DNA from: Brachybacterium subflavum
Lineage (GTDB): Bacteria; Actinomycetota; Actinomycetes; Actinomycetales; Dermabacteraceae
Assembly: GCF_009299795.1 (NCBI RefSeq)
Contig: NZ_VIGP01000004.1
Coordinates: 62,001 to 126,000 of the forward strand
Direction: 5' to 3'
Length of the DNA: 64,000 bases
Position numbers and translations under genes: made by a program. The first letter of the stretch is position 1. Every line of letters starts with the position of its first letter. Below, one piece after another: positions 31,365-38,591 of the stretch. The notes under the pieces were generated by a model. The model saw only the letters and a list, made by a program, of their open reading frames with translations. It was not told the origin of the DNA and did no database searches.

Positions 31365-32344
31365 CCGAGTACAGCTATCCCGTGGTGAACCAGCCGCTCC
31401 CTGCAAACCAGTGGACCTCCGTCACAAAGGGCATCGGCAACGGCATCATCGACGAGGGCAGTGGCCCGTACCAGTTGTCGAACTGGTCCAACGCCGACAA
31501 CACGGCGGTAATGAAGTGCCCCACGGCGGTCAACAAGCAGTACGGGCACGCGATCCTCGAGGGCTTCTACCACCGGTACGACGCGGATATCACGCTGTCG
31601 TTCCCGGCAGTCACGTCTACGCGGCGCTACATGGTCGTCCTGCAGTACGACCCCAGCAACGAGACGAAGCCCGTCGCGCTGAAGGTGCTCACGTCTCTCG
31701 ACTACACGCAGGGCAAGAACTACATCCACCTGTACAACGTGGACAGGGAGCCCAACCAGCTCCTCACCGACGCCACGGTGCGCTCGCTTCGGCCCCGGGT
31801 TTCCCCCGTGCAGGTGTACGGGGCGTACGACCGTCTGCCGCTGGCGTGGAAGGTTCTGTGGGGCACCGTCGCTGTCGTCCACAACGACGTGACCACGAAC
31901 AGCGTCCAGATGTACATCTCCGTGAGTAGCGGTTCGTCCGCAGCCGATGAGGACCGCTACTGGAAGCTGATCTACGACCAGGCGGAACCGTCGTGGCTGA
32001 GCGTGAACGACTACGAGAACTCTGTGGGCGGAACGGAAAGCGGGTATCCAAAGGAGATCCTGCGGGACGGCTCCACGCGCAAGATGCACGGGCGGATCAG
32101 AAGGCAGGACGGCTCGCAGTACTCGGCGGCATCCGGGGCGGGATACCTCGTCGCAACTCTCGGTGCGTCCGATACGCCGCGCCTGGCAATCTCGTACCCC
32201 GTCCGCTGTGGGGGCGGCACTGACGGTGTGCTCGCGCGAGGAAACGTCGTAATCCGTCGCAGTTCAAGCGAGGTCCGCCTCTACATCGACCAGGGTTCGT
32301 GTGCCTGGGTCGATCTGGGCACGCTGGAGTGGGACGTTCGATGA
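31361..32344 (+). CDS. Minor tail / receptor-end protein
   Basis: 327 residues; GTG in a GTGA overlap. Beta-rich, with YPVVNQPLPANQWTSVTKGIGNGIIDEG at the start and a C-terminal domain ending YIDQGSCAWVDLGTLEWDVR. Family not certain. Position after the hub suggests a baseplate upper or fibre protein that may contact the host. Confidence 0.6.
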   Translation: MTEYSYPVVNQPLPANQWTSVTKGIGNGIIDEGSGPYQLSNWSNADNTAVMKCPTAVNKQYGHAILEGFYHRYDADITLSFPAVTSTRRYMVVLQYDPSNETKPVALKVLTSLDYTQGKNYIHLYNVDREPNQLLTDATVRSLRPRVSPVQVYGAYDRLPLAWKVLWGTVAVVHNDVTTNSVQMYISVSSGSSAADEDRYWKLIYDQAEPSWLSVNDYENSVGGTESGYPKEILRDGSTRKMHGRIRRQDGSQYSAASGAGYLVATLGASDTPRLAISYPVRCGGGTDGVLARGNVVIRRSSSEVRLYIDQGSCAWVDLGTLEWDVR

Positions 32345-32736
32345 GCTACGACGACATGAGCACGAACGAGCTGCGGGCGGCTGCGGCGGCGATGCTCGAA
32401 GAGGTGGGGCGGCGCGAGGCCGAGCAGTCCGCGCGCGCCGCCGTGGACGATGCCGTGCAGGCCTACGCCGACAGTCAGGGCATCACGCCCCTGCAAGCCT
32501 GGCGTGCGCTCGCACCAGGGGGTGTCAACATCCCCGACGACCCCGAGCCAGAGCCGACCCCTGATGCACCCGAGTTCGTGCAGCCGAGCGGTGCCCACGA
32601 CACGTACCAGGCGGGTGACCTCGTCTCCTTCCAAGGCCGCATCTACCGTTCCCGGATCGCCAACAACGCGTACAGCCCGATCGCATACCCCCAAGGCTGG
32701 GAGGCCATCGCATGTGTAAGAACCCCTGGGAGATGA
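32341..32736 (+). CDS. Small tail-tip protein with chitin-binding-like end
   Basis: 131 residues, ATGA-coupled. A helical N-terminal half, a Pro/Glu linker (PDDPEPEPTPDAPE), then GAHDTYQAGDLVSFQGRIYRS...YPQGWE. The last part fits the ChtBD3/carbohydrate-binding module 5/12 pattern (Y-x-x-GD-x-V-x-x-x-G-x-x-Y, ending W). Probably a host-surface-binding accessory of the fibre. Confidence 0.6.
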   Translation: MSYDDMSTNELRAAAAAMLEEVGRREAEQSARAAVDDAVQAYADSQGITPLQAWRALAPGGVNIPDDPEPEPTPDAPEFVQPSGAHDTYQAGDLVSFQGRIYRSRIANNAYSPIAYPQGWEAIACVRTPGR

Positions 32737-33032
32737 CCGACGCCGAGCTCGCCGAATACATCGAGCAGATGAAGAACGAACTCGCGCGCCGGCAGTCACT
32801 CGAAGCCGTCCGCGTCCAGATCGGTGACGCGATCAAGGACGCGCGCGGATCCGGCGTCCTCGAGACCCCGGAAGCGGGGGCGGACTACGTCGAGCCGGAC
32901 GACGCGACGAAGCTCTGCGTCAAGGGCGACGTGCGCACCCACAACGGCGAGACCTGGGTGCTCGAGCACGGCGCGTGCGTCGGCCCGCCCTCCGTCGAGA
33001 ACGGCTGGGTCAAGGCCGACCCCGCCGACTGA
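32712..33032 (+). CDS. Small tail-associated protein (106 aa)
   Basis: Starts inside the end of the previous gene. Helical N-terminus (TDAELAEYIEQMKNELARRQSLE), then a small beta end (KGDVRTHNGETWVLEHGACVGPPSVENGWV) that again resembles a short carbohydrate-binding module. Related in layout to the preceding protein. Confidence 0.55.
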   Translation: MCKNPWEMTDAELAEYIEQMKNELARRQSLEAVRVQIGDAIKDARGSGVLETPEAGADYVEPDDATKLCVKGDVRTHNGETWVLEHGACVGPPSVENGWVKADPAD

Positions 33033-33047
33033 CCGACCACCACCTCG

Positions 33048-33093
33048 AGGCCCTGCACCGTGCCGGTGCAGGGCCTTCCTCATGCCCAGGAGG
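33048..33093 (+). promoter_or_regulatory. Perfect 13-bp hairpin plus CATGCCCAGGAGG leader
   Basis: AGGCCCTGCACCG (33048-33060) and CGGTGCAGGGCCT (33064-33076) are exactly complementary with a three-base loop, followed by TCCTCATGCCCAGGAGG. The AGGAGG lies six bases before ATG 33100. It separates tail and lysis genes and is the strongest stem of this element family. Confidence 0.65.
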
Positions 33094-33099
33094 CAACCC

Positions 33100-34806
33100 A
33101 TGGCACTCGCTCTCGTGAAGCTCCCGAAGGCGTGGTCGAACCATGACCGCGTGGACCAGCTGACGGGTCCGGCGTACGCGTCGGCGACCCGGATGCTCTC
33201 GCGCGCGGTCGCGGAGACCGGCGTGAACTTCAACATCAACAGCGCGTACCGGAGCAAGGCGGAGCAGATCGCCCTGTTCAGGGCGAACTACACGAACCGG
33301 GGCACCCGGTCGAAGGTCGCCTCGACGGACCGCATGTACGCCGGCACCGCGTGGAAGCACACGGGGTCGGTCGCGGTCGCCTCCCCGGACCTGTACGGCA
33401 CCGGCACCGGCGCGAATCACACCCTCGGGATCGCGATCGACATCGTGCCCGCCGCGATCCAGACCTGGATCCAGCGCAACGGCCCCCGGTTCGGGTGGTC
33501 GTGGGCTGAGGGCAAGCGCAACAACGAGGCGTGGCACTTCGTGTACTCGGCGGCCGGCGACCAGTACCGGTCGGAGGGCACCCTCGACCACGCCTGGGTG
33601 CAGCGCGTCGTCGGCGCGTCCCCGGTCGACGGGAAGATCGGCACCGGCACGGTCGCGAAGATCAAGGCGTGGCAGAAGGCGCACGGCCTCGAGGCCGACG
33701 GCAAGGTCGGCCCGGCGACGAAGGCTGCCATGGCGAAGGGCGGCACCTCGGGAAAAGGTGACGCCCCGGCTGCCGGGGCGACCCCGGAGAAGCCCGCGGC
33801 CCCGTCGAAGGAACCGGCCGCGACGCCCGGCTGGATGACCGGCGCAGATCAGTCGCAGACCTGGGGCGGGAACCCGCACAAGGCGACCGTCACGAAGCTC
33901 GTCCTGCACACCACCGAGGGCTCGGGGTACACGGACTACGGCAACGGCGGCTCGGCCCCGCACTTCACGGTGAAGCCCGGCCCCGCTGACGGCGACCACA
34001 TCCGCCAGCACATCCCGACCACGGAGGCGTCGAAGGCCCTGGAGAACCGCTCCGGCGGCGTCGAGACGAACAACGCCGGCGTGGTCCAGGTGGAGATCGT
34101 CGGCTCCTGCGACCGGGCGTACGCGGAGAAGAACGGTCTGCGCTGCACAGAGGACTACGGCGACGACGACCTGGCATCGGTCGCCGCGGTCGTCGCCTGG
34201 GTCTGCGAGGCCCACGGCATCCCGCTCTCGGCGGCCGGACTTGCGTGGCCGACGACGAACGCCGCGTACCTCGACGCGCCGCAGCGCATGTCCGGCGAGG
34301 AGTGGACTGAGTACGCCGGCATCTGTGGTCACACGCATGTCCCGGAGAACGTCCACTGGGACCCCGGTGCGTTCCCCGTCGCCCGGCTCCTGGAGCTCGC
34401 CGGCGGCGCTCCCACCACTGCTGACCCCTCTACTCCCACCACGGACGGCGGAATGCCGAACGGGAAGGACCTCCTCATGGCACTGATCGCAGCCCCCGAC
34501 TTCCCGCTGCTCCGCACCGACGGGCACCTCTGCTACTTCGGCCCGAAGACCGGGCCGAAGGAGTCCGTCTCCGGGCACCAGGCGAACACCCTGAACCCCG
34601 GCGACGTCGGCTCGAACGGCTCGACGGGCCTCAAGGCGTGGCAGAAGCGGATGAACGCCCGCGGGTACTCGCTGACCGTGGACGGGAAGTACGGGGACGC
34701 GTGCGCGAAGGCCGCGAAGAACCTGCAGAAGCTCGCCGGGATCACCCAGGACGGGCTCATTGGCCCCGACTGCTGGTATGCGGCCTGGCTGCTGCCGGTG
34801 AAGTGA
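33100..34806 (+). CDS. Endolysin with M15 peptidase and amidase domains
   Basis: 568 residues; ATG 33100 is taken from AGGAGG six bases upstream rather than the ATG at 33082. M15-type domain: SAYRSKAEQIALF near 48, NHTLGIAIDIVPA near 107 and EAWHFVYS near 143 (His-Asp-His). A peptidoglycan-binding repeat covers about 175-212 (KIKAWQKAHGLEADGKVG). Amidase_2 covers about 260-420: KLVLHTTEG, GVVQVEIVGSC, ICGHTHVPENVHWDPG. A second peptidoglycan-binding repeat spans 502-567. It cuts peptide cross-links and the glycan-peptide bond to release phage. Confidence 0.9.
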   Translation: MALALVKLPKAWSNHDRVDQLTGPAYASATRMLSRAVAETGVNFNINSAYRSKAEQIALFRANYTNRGTRSKVASTDRMYAGTAWKHTGSVAVASPDLYGTGTGANHTLGIAIDIVPAAIQTWIQRNGPRFGWSWAEGKRNNEAWHFVYSAAGDQYRSEGTLDHAWVQRVVGASPVDGKIGTGTVAKIKAWQKAHGLEADGKVGPATKAAMAKGGTSGKGDAPAAGATPEKPAAPSKEPAATPGWMTGADQSQTWGGNPHKATVTKLVLHTTEGSGYTDYGNGGSAPHFTVKPGPADGDHIRQHIPTTEASKALENRSGGVETNNAGVVQVEIVGSCDRAYAEKNGLRCTEDYGDDDLASVAAVVAWVCEAHGIPLSAAGLAWPTTNAAYLDAPQRMSGEEWTEYAGICGHTHVPENVHWDPGAFPVARLLELAGGAPTTADPSTPTTDGGMPNGKDLLMALIAAPDFPLLRTDGHLCYFGPKTGPKESVSGHQANTLNPGDVGSNGSTGLKAWQKRMNARGYSLTVDGKYGDACAKAAKNLQKLAGITQDGLIGPDCWYAAWLLPVK

Positions 34807-35285
34807 TGCTGTCCGCGTCGCACGGCCGTATCTCCCGCGACCCTCGCACGTGGATGCCGGGGTCGTGGGAGCCGGGCCGCATCCGCCTGGAGGACACCCT
34901 CGTCATCAAGGCCGTCCTGATCATGACGGCGACCGTGCGGGGCCTGGACTACCTCGCCCCGAAGCCGCCCCTGTCCACGCCGGCGGTCGAGTCCATGCGC
35001 GTCGCGTTCCCCCTCGCCGTGTGGGGGCTGCTGTTCGTGATCCCCGCGGCCGTGCTGCTGCTCGGCCTGCTCGGACGGATCCACGTCGCCGTCTGGCTGG
35101 GGCACGGCCTGCTCGCGGTCGTCTACCTCGCGCTCGCGGTCGCTCTCGGCAGCGAGTACGTCACCCACCCGTGGTGGAACGGGATCCGCTCCGCGACGGG
35201 CCTGCTGCTTCCCGTCGGCCTGCACGCGATGATCTGCCTCCGCACCGGGTGGCGGCCGATCACATGGAGGGCAGCCGATGAGTGA
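34806..35285 (+). CDS. Membrane protein of the lysis region (159 aa)
   Basis: TGATG overlap with the endolysin. Three to four hydrophobic segments (VIKAVLIMTATVRGL, VWGLLFVIPAAVLLLGLL, VWLGHGLLAVVYLALAVAL, ATGLLLPVGLHAMI). In the position of actinophage 'LysB-region' membrane proteins; may assist the holin. No defined family. Confidence 0.6.
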   Translation: MLSASHGRISRDPRTWMPGSWEPGRIRLEDTLVIKAVLIMTATVRGLDYLAPKPPLSTPAVESMRVAFPLAVWGLLFVIPAAVLLLGLLGRIHVAVWLGHGLLAVVYLALAVALGSEYVTHPWWNGIRSATGLLLPVGLHAMICLRTGWRPITWRAADE

Positions 35286-35709
35286 CAGCCCCGTCGTCGT
35301 CTACGTGACCATCGCCGTCGGCGTCCTCCTCGTCATCGCCCAGGCCGTCCCGAAGATCCTCGGCCCCCTCGGCACCGGCGTGCAGGCCTGGTCCCGCAGT
35401 CGGCGTGAGAAGCGGATCGCCGACGAGGCCGCGGACATGGCCGACGTGCAGCGGCAGGTCACCTACCTCACCGAGCAGCGCGAGAAGGACCAGGCGCGCC
35501 ACGACGAGGAGATGGCCAAGCAGCGCGCGGAGTTCGCCGACTACCGGCGGAAGCAGGCCGCGCGCGAGGAGCGCTGGCGGCGCGAGTGGCAGCACCACCG
35601 GCAGTGGGACTACCGCGCACAGGAGGCCCTCATCGGCCGCGAGCCCCCATTCGACATCTCCCCACCGTTCATGACCCCCGATCCTCCGAAGGAGAACACC
35701 CATGAGTGA
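35278..35709 (+). CDS. Membrane-anchored coiled-coil lysis-region protein (143 aa)
   Basis: One N-terminal membrane span (VVVYVTIAVGVLLVIAQAV) followed by a long charged helix (EKRIADEAADMADVQRQVTYLTEQREKDQARHDEEMAKQRAEF). The layout resembles spanin-like or holin-accessory proteins, but Gram-positive hosts need no spanin; role uncertain. Confidence 0.6.
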   Translation: MSDSPVVVYVTIAVGVLLVIAQAVPKILGPLGTGVQAWSRSRREKRIADEAADMADVQRQVTYLTEQREKDQARHDEEMAKQRAEFADYRRKQAAREERWRREWQHHRQWDYRAQEALIGREPPFDISPPFMTPDPPKENTHE

Positions 35710-36055
35710 AGCACTGGCCAGCCTGGCCGACATGTCCCCCATCGGCGCAGTCGTCGTCATCCTCGGCGTCGTCGCGTCCGTTCTTGTGCAGGTCGCGAAG
35801 CGCGCGCACTGGTCCAAGAGCACCACGCAGCTCGTCGCCGTCGGCATCGCCACGGTGCTCGGCATCGTCGCCGTGATCGTCTCCGGCGTCGTCGTCGGCA
35901 TTCCCGGCGGCCTCACCGACAAGGTGTCCGTAGCGGTCGTGATCGTGGCCGCCGTCGCGGTCGCCTCCCGCGCCGCGTACGCCATCATCGGCCAGGCCAT
36001 CCCTGATGGCACCGACGGCGACGATCACGATGAGACGCACCGGGCCGATGGCTGA
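35702..36055 (+). CDS. Holin-like membrane protein
   Basis: 117 residues; GGAGAACACCC precedes the ATG. Three hydrophobic segments (IGAVVVILGVVASVLVQVA, LVAVGIATVLGIVAVIVSGVVVGI, VSVAVVIVAAVAVASRAAYAII), then a highly charged acidic tail GTDGDDHDETHRADG. This is the standard build of actinophage holins downstream of the endolysin: it would form membrane lesions. Confidence 0.75.
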   Translation: MSEALASLADMSPIGAVVVILGVVASVLVQVAKRAHWSKSTTQLVAVGIATVLGIVAVIVSGVVVGIPGGLTDKVSVAVVIVAAVAVASRAAYAIIGQAIPDGTDGDDHDETHRADG

Positions 36056-36170
36056 CCACGAGTGCCCCGAGTGCGGGGCCCGCTACGGCTCCGAGGCTGC
36101 CCGCGACCAGTGTGCGTTCCGAGACGCGGAAGCGGACCGAACCGAACGCGCCCGCCAGCGACACCGCTGA
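36048..36170 (+). CDS. Tiny zinc-knuckle-like protein (40 aa)
   Basis: Overlaps the holin-like gene. HECPECGARYGSEAARDQC has C-x-x-C and a later Cys, like half of a zinc finger found at this position in many actinophages. The basic tail ends RTERARQRHR. Start may be ATG 36048 or 36030. Confidence 0.5.
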   Translation: MADHECPECGARYGSEAARDQCAFRDAEADRTERARQRHR

Positions 36171-36251
36171 CGTAGCGTGGAAGACGGCGGCAAGGGGAGT
36201 CCTCGGTGCTTGGACTGTCCGCCTCGAGCGGGGTCGTCGCTCCGCTCGACC

Positions 36252-36284
36252 AGCGCCCCATCCCCTGCCCGGGGGTGGGGCGCT
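36252..36284 (+). terminator. Strong terminator of the late operon
   Basis: AGCGCCCCATCCCC (36252-36265) pairs with GGGGGTGGGGCGCT (36271-36284), followed by TCCTTGTTATCC. It ends the rightward transcript after the lysis genes. Confidence 0.7.
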
Positions 36285-36327
36285 TCCTTGTTATCCACAT
36301 CTCATCCACATCGCCGGGTGTCGCGGG

Positions 36328-36333
36328 TAGGGT
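36328..36333 (+). promoter_or_regulatory. TAGGGT -10 element of a leaderless transcript
   Basis: TAGGGT is followed eight bases later by ATG 36342 and no Shine-Dalgarno is present. It follows two copies of ATCCACATC. Fits the TAGGNT-ATG pattern of the other lysogeny-type genes here. Confidence 0.45.
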
Positions 36334-36341
36334 CGCCACTC

Positions 36342-36500
36342 ATGTGGACCGAGAACGAACAGCGCACCGTCGCCGGCATGCTGCACGTCGGACCCGCAGA
36401 GGACATGGCGTCCGAGTACGTCGCCCTCGCGTGGGATCGGCATGGGGCGCTGGTGAGTCCGGACGAGGCGCGGCTCGCCGTCGCGCGGTGGCGGTCGTAG
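36342..36500 (+). CDS. 52-aa protein, paralog of the gene at 3887-4060
   Basis: MASEYVALAWDRHGALVSPDEARLAVARWRS aligns with the other prophage-end protein. Both have an acidic N-terminal helix, the invariant YVALAWD, and PD(E/D)AR(L/I)AVAR. This copy has its own probable leaderless promoter and is insulated by terminators on both sides, suggesting expression independent of the late operon. Function unknown. Confidence 0.65.
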   Translation: MWTENEQRTVAGMLHVGPAEDMASEYVALAWDRHGALVSPDEARLAVARWRS

Positions 36501-36518
36501 CGCGAGCGCGCATGAGAA

Positions 36519-36554
36519 CGCCCCCATCCTGACCTCACGGTCGGGGTGGGGGCG
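36519..36554. terminator. Terminator between convergent genes
   Basis: CGCCCCCATCC (36519-36529) pairs with GGGTGGGGGCG region (36544-36554), followed by CTTTCG on the plus strand. It lies between the 52-residue gene and the end of the minus-strand three-gene set. Confidence 0.6.
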
Positions 36555-36630
36555 CTTTCGTGCGTCCGGGGTCAAACGCTCAGTCCAACATTGCTGGTGC
36601 CAACGGTCCTTGCAGATGAGGCGTCCAACG

Positions 36631-37113
36631 CTACTCGTCCGCCGTGAATCTGAACTCGGGTGTCTGATGCGGAACGACGGATGGATCCTGCTCAACACCC
36701 GCTAGAGCCTTGCGGGCTTCGCGAGCTGCCGTGTCGTACAGGGCATGGTTCACCCAGGGCGCGAGCACTTTACCGCGTTCGTTGGCCTCTTTCTCGGAGA
36801 GGGGGCCCTGGTTGTCTCTCAAGACGATCGCCGCCGACACCGTCACTCCGGCGACCATCTCTCCGCTCGTCACGAAGAGGTCGCCAAGTAGCACCATAGG
36901 AGGATGCTCGGCACTGGTCGAGATCGCGCCGATCGTCCACGACACTGCAGGCACAGGCTCGGGCGCGCCGTCAAGATCCACCACATCATCCGGTGCAACC
37001 ATCAACCGGAGAACGCTGAGTGACCCAAGTGCCACGTCCGGAGCGCCGTCAGGAAACATTTGGGCGAGCGTCTCGGGATCTGGGCCTTGAGGCCCGCCTT
37101 CGACACCCGTCAC
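36631..37113 (-). CDS. Third gene of a TA-like set, possible SecB-like chaperone
   Basis: 160 residues, ATG overlapping the HTH gene stop (ATGA). Predicted beta strands VSWTIGAISTS, PMVLLGDLFVTS and VAGVTVSAAIVLRD, then a helix VLAPWVNHALYDTAAREARKAL. SecB-family proteins share this build: several strands followed by a helix starting near a 'P-W/Y' and ending with Arg. In Mycobacterium tuberculosis Rv1955-Rv1956-Rv1957 the order is toxin, antitoxin, SecB-like chaperone, the same as here. The identification is structural guesswork by eye. Coupling to the antitoxin-like gene is firm. Confidence 0.5.
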   Translation of the reverse strand: MTGVEGGPQGPDPETLAQMFPDGAPDVALGSLSVLRLMVAPDDVVDLDGAPEPVPAVSWTIGAISTSAEHPPMVLLGDLFVTSGEMVAGVTVSAAIVLRDNQGPLSEKEANERGKVLAPWVNHALYDTAAREARKALAGVEQDPSVVPHQTPEFRFTADE

Positions 37114-37559
37114 GCCTGGGCCTCCGCCATCGCGACACCGCGGAGGCGCGTAGCTCGGATCGCGTCTCGAGAGTTCCAGCGCGCCTTAGGCTGCTGGGCG
37201 ATCGCAGCGGCAGTCTTCGTGCTCCAGACACCGGAGGACGCGAAGTGCGAGAGATCCTCGGACCCCTCGGCTACTCCTCCGGCGTCGACCTGGTGGCGAA
37301 TCATCGCGCCGAGAGCTCGCGCGTAGCGGCGGATTGTAGAGAGCTTCGGATCGCTGCCGAGTCGCTCGAACTCACTGATGGTGGGCTGCGATACCCCGAT
37401 CTGCTGGGCGAGCGCCTCCTGCGAGACTTGGAGATGCTTGCGCAGCGCGACCAGGTCAGACAGCATCTTCCGGTCCTCGCGCGCCAGCTCGAGGGCAAGA
37501 TTCGCGCTCTCGTCCTTGAAGTACTCGGTGAACGGGTCGACGGGGCTCATAGGTTCCAT
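37110..37559 (-). CDS. XRE-type HTH protein with C-terminal extension (antitoxin- or repressor-like)
   Basis: 149 residues from ATG 37559; ATG 37550 is an equally good start since TAGGAT sits seven bases before it. Residues about 33-92 are a clear HTH_3: LVALRKHLQVSQEALAQQIGVSQPTISEFERLGSDPKLSTIRRYARALG. About 93-149 is an extension with HFASSGVWSTKTAAAIAQQ and a basic end. HigA antitoxins of toxin-antitoxin-chaperone systems carry such extensions (the ChAD) and are about this size. It could instead be the prophage immunity repressor. Confidence 0.75.
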   Translation of the reverse strand: MEPMSPVDPFTEYFKDESANLALELAREDRKMLSDLVALRKHLQVSQEALAQQIGVSQPTISEFERLGSDPKLSTIRRYARALGAMIRHQVDAGGVAEGSEDLSHFASSGVWSTKTAAAIAQQPKARWNSRDAIRATRLRGVAMAEAQA

Positions 37560-37589
37560 CCTATATGCGGCGGGTCAGGCAACTATAGG
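37549..37589. promoter_or_regulatory. Operator and leaderless promoter of the HTH gene
   Basis: ATAGG-(6)-CCTAT (37549-37564) and CCTATA-(18)-TATAGG (37560-37589) are nested inverted repeats. TAGGAT on the minus strand (37558-37563) falls within them and lies seven bases before ATG 37550. Autoregulation by the HTH protein is the natural reading. Confidence 0.5.
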
Positions 37590-37607
37590 GCCATGCCAGA
37601 TCTCACG

Positions 37608-38069
37608 CTAGACGACGCCCCAGAGAGAGTCGTAGCCCGCCACCCACCGATCCGAGGCAACATCGATCTCGGCGTTCTGCCTCGCTTCGATCTCGTGCTG
37701 GGGGACGTCAACGATCTTGCGGTGGGAGCGCAACGCTACGAGGTCCCAGGGAAGCCGAGGATCTTCGGTCTCGTAGATCCGGAGCAGGACCGACCATGCG
37801 ACAAGGCTGATCTTCAGCTCAAACAACGCCCCGTCACGAGCCACGGGCTCCACCTGACTTGGCTCGAGTGCTGTGCAAGTTTCGATGGCTTCGAGCGTGA
37901 CCCGAATCTCGGCGAGGACTTCGGGCTGCACCTTCGGGTCGACGTCGCTCTTCACTGCGTCCACCAGTTCTCGCTGCACGATGTAGGGGTCGCTATCGAC
38001 TTCGGCCCAACGGAGCGCCTGAGGTGCGTTGGTCGCATCGGTGCATCTCGATCGTCGAAACATCCCCAT
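37608..38069 (-). CDS. RelE/HigB (Gp49)-like toxin candidate
   Basis: 153 residues. A helical N-terminal part (VQRELVDAVKSDVDPKVQPEVLAEIRVTLEAIE) precedes ALFELKISLVAWSVLLRIYETED, LPWDLVALRSHRKIVDVPQHEIEARQNAEIDVASDRW. The 'LYELR...VLY....ivlLh.f.KK....P..EI..A' layout is that of HigB/Gp49 mRNA interferases, although basic catalytic residues are fewer than usual. Encoded before the HTH gene with a 48-bp gap, as HigB precedes HigA. ATG is six bases after TAGGAT, consistent with a leaderless mRNA. Confidence 0.55.
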   Translation of the reverse strand: MGMFRRSRCTDATNAPQALRWAEVDSDPYIVQRELVDAVKSDVDPKVQPEVLAEIRVTLEAIETCTALEPSQVEPVARDGALFELKISLVAWSVLLRIYETEDPRLPWDLVALRSHRKIVDVPQHEIEARQNAEIDVASDRWVAGYDSLWGVV

Positions 38070-38075
38070 TGGTCG

Positions 38076-38081
38076 ATCCTA
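38076..38081 (-). promoter_or_regulatory. TAGGAT -10 element of the toxin-like gene
   Basis: On the minus strand TAGGAT is followed by CGACCA and ATG 38069. No ribosome binding site is present, fitting a leaderless transcript for the first gene of the three-gene set. Confidence 0.45.
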
Positions 38082-38185
38082 GTGTCGTCGAGGGCCAAGG
38101 CGGCCCGCTTCACCACCGCCCCGGGTTCGCCACACGCAGCGCGCCCCTTCCGGTGCCAGCCCGGACAGGCCGGCGCGGCAGTCCC

Positions 38186-38485
38186 TTAGGCGCGGAGCGC
38201 GCGGCGAGCCTCAGTGAGCTCGGCGAGAGCTGCCGCATCGGTCGACTCGTCCGTGTCGGAATGCTTCACCGTGTCCTCGATGATCGGCTCGAAGTCGTCC
38301 ACGAGCTCGAGCATCGCGCGGGCCGCACGCGCCGGATCCTCGTGAGCCAGGCCCAGGAGGATCTTCGTGCTGTACTCCTCGAGCGGGTCACCATCCCCGA
38401 CGAGCCTCGCGGCGGCTGCGGCATGGCGGAACGCGCGCAGGACGTCGGCGGTCTGCACGCCATTGAGTTCAGTAGAGCTGGTCAT
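38186..38485 (-). CDS. Acidic helical hypothetical protein (99 aa)
   Basis: ATG 38485 follows GAGGGGGAAG. Sequence: TADVLRAFRHAAAAARLVGDGDPLEEYSTKILLGLAHEDPARAARAMLELVDDFEPIIEDTV. All-helical and acidic with no known family. In the prophage right arm between the toxin-like gene and other unknown minus-strand genes. Confidence 0.55.
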   Translation of the reverse strand: MTSSTELNGVQTADVLRAFRHAAAAARLVGDGDPLEEYSTKILLGLAHEDPARAARAMLELVDDFEPIIEDTVKHSDTDESTDAAALAELTEARRALRA

Positions 38486-38591
38486 TGGTGCCGCTTCCCC
38501 CTCGGAGCTGGTACGAAAGTCCCACGCTACGGGCGGAGGCCCTCGGCTACACGAGATTCGAGCCGGGTCCGGGGCGATCGTTGTGGATTCG

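Noticed and set aside
35278-35709. Spanin assignment for the membrane-anchored coiled-coil protein
   Set aside because: The host appears to be Gram-positive without an outer membrane, so a spanin has no target; left as lysis-region protein.
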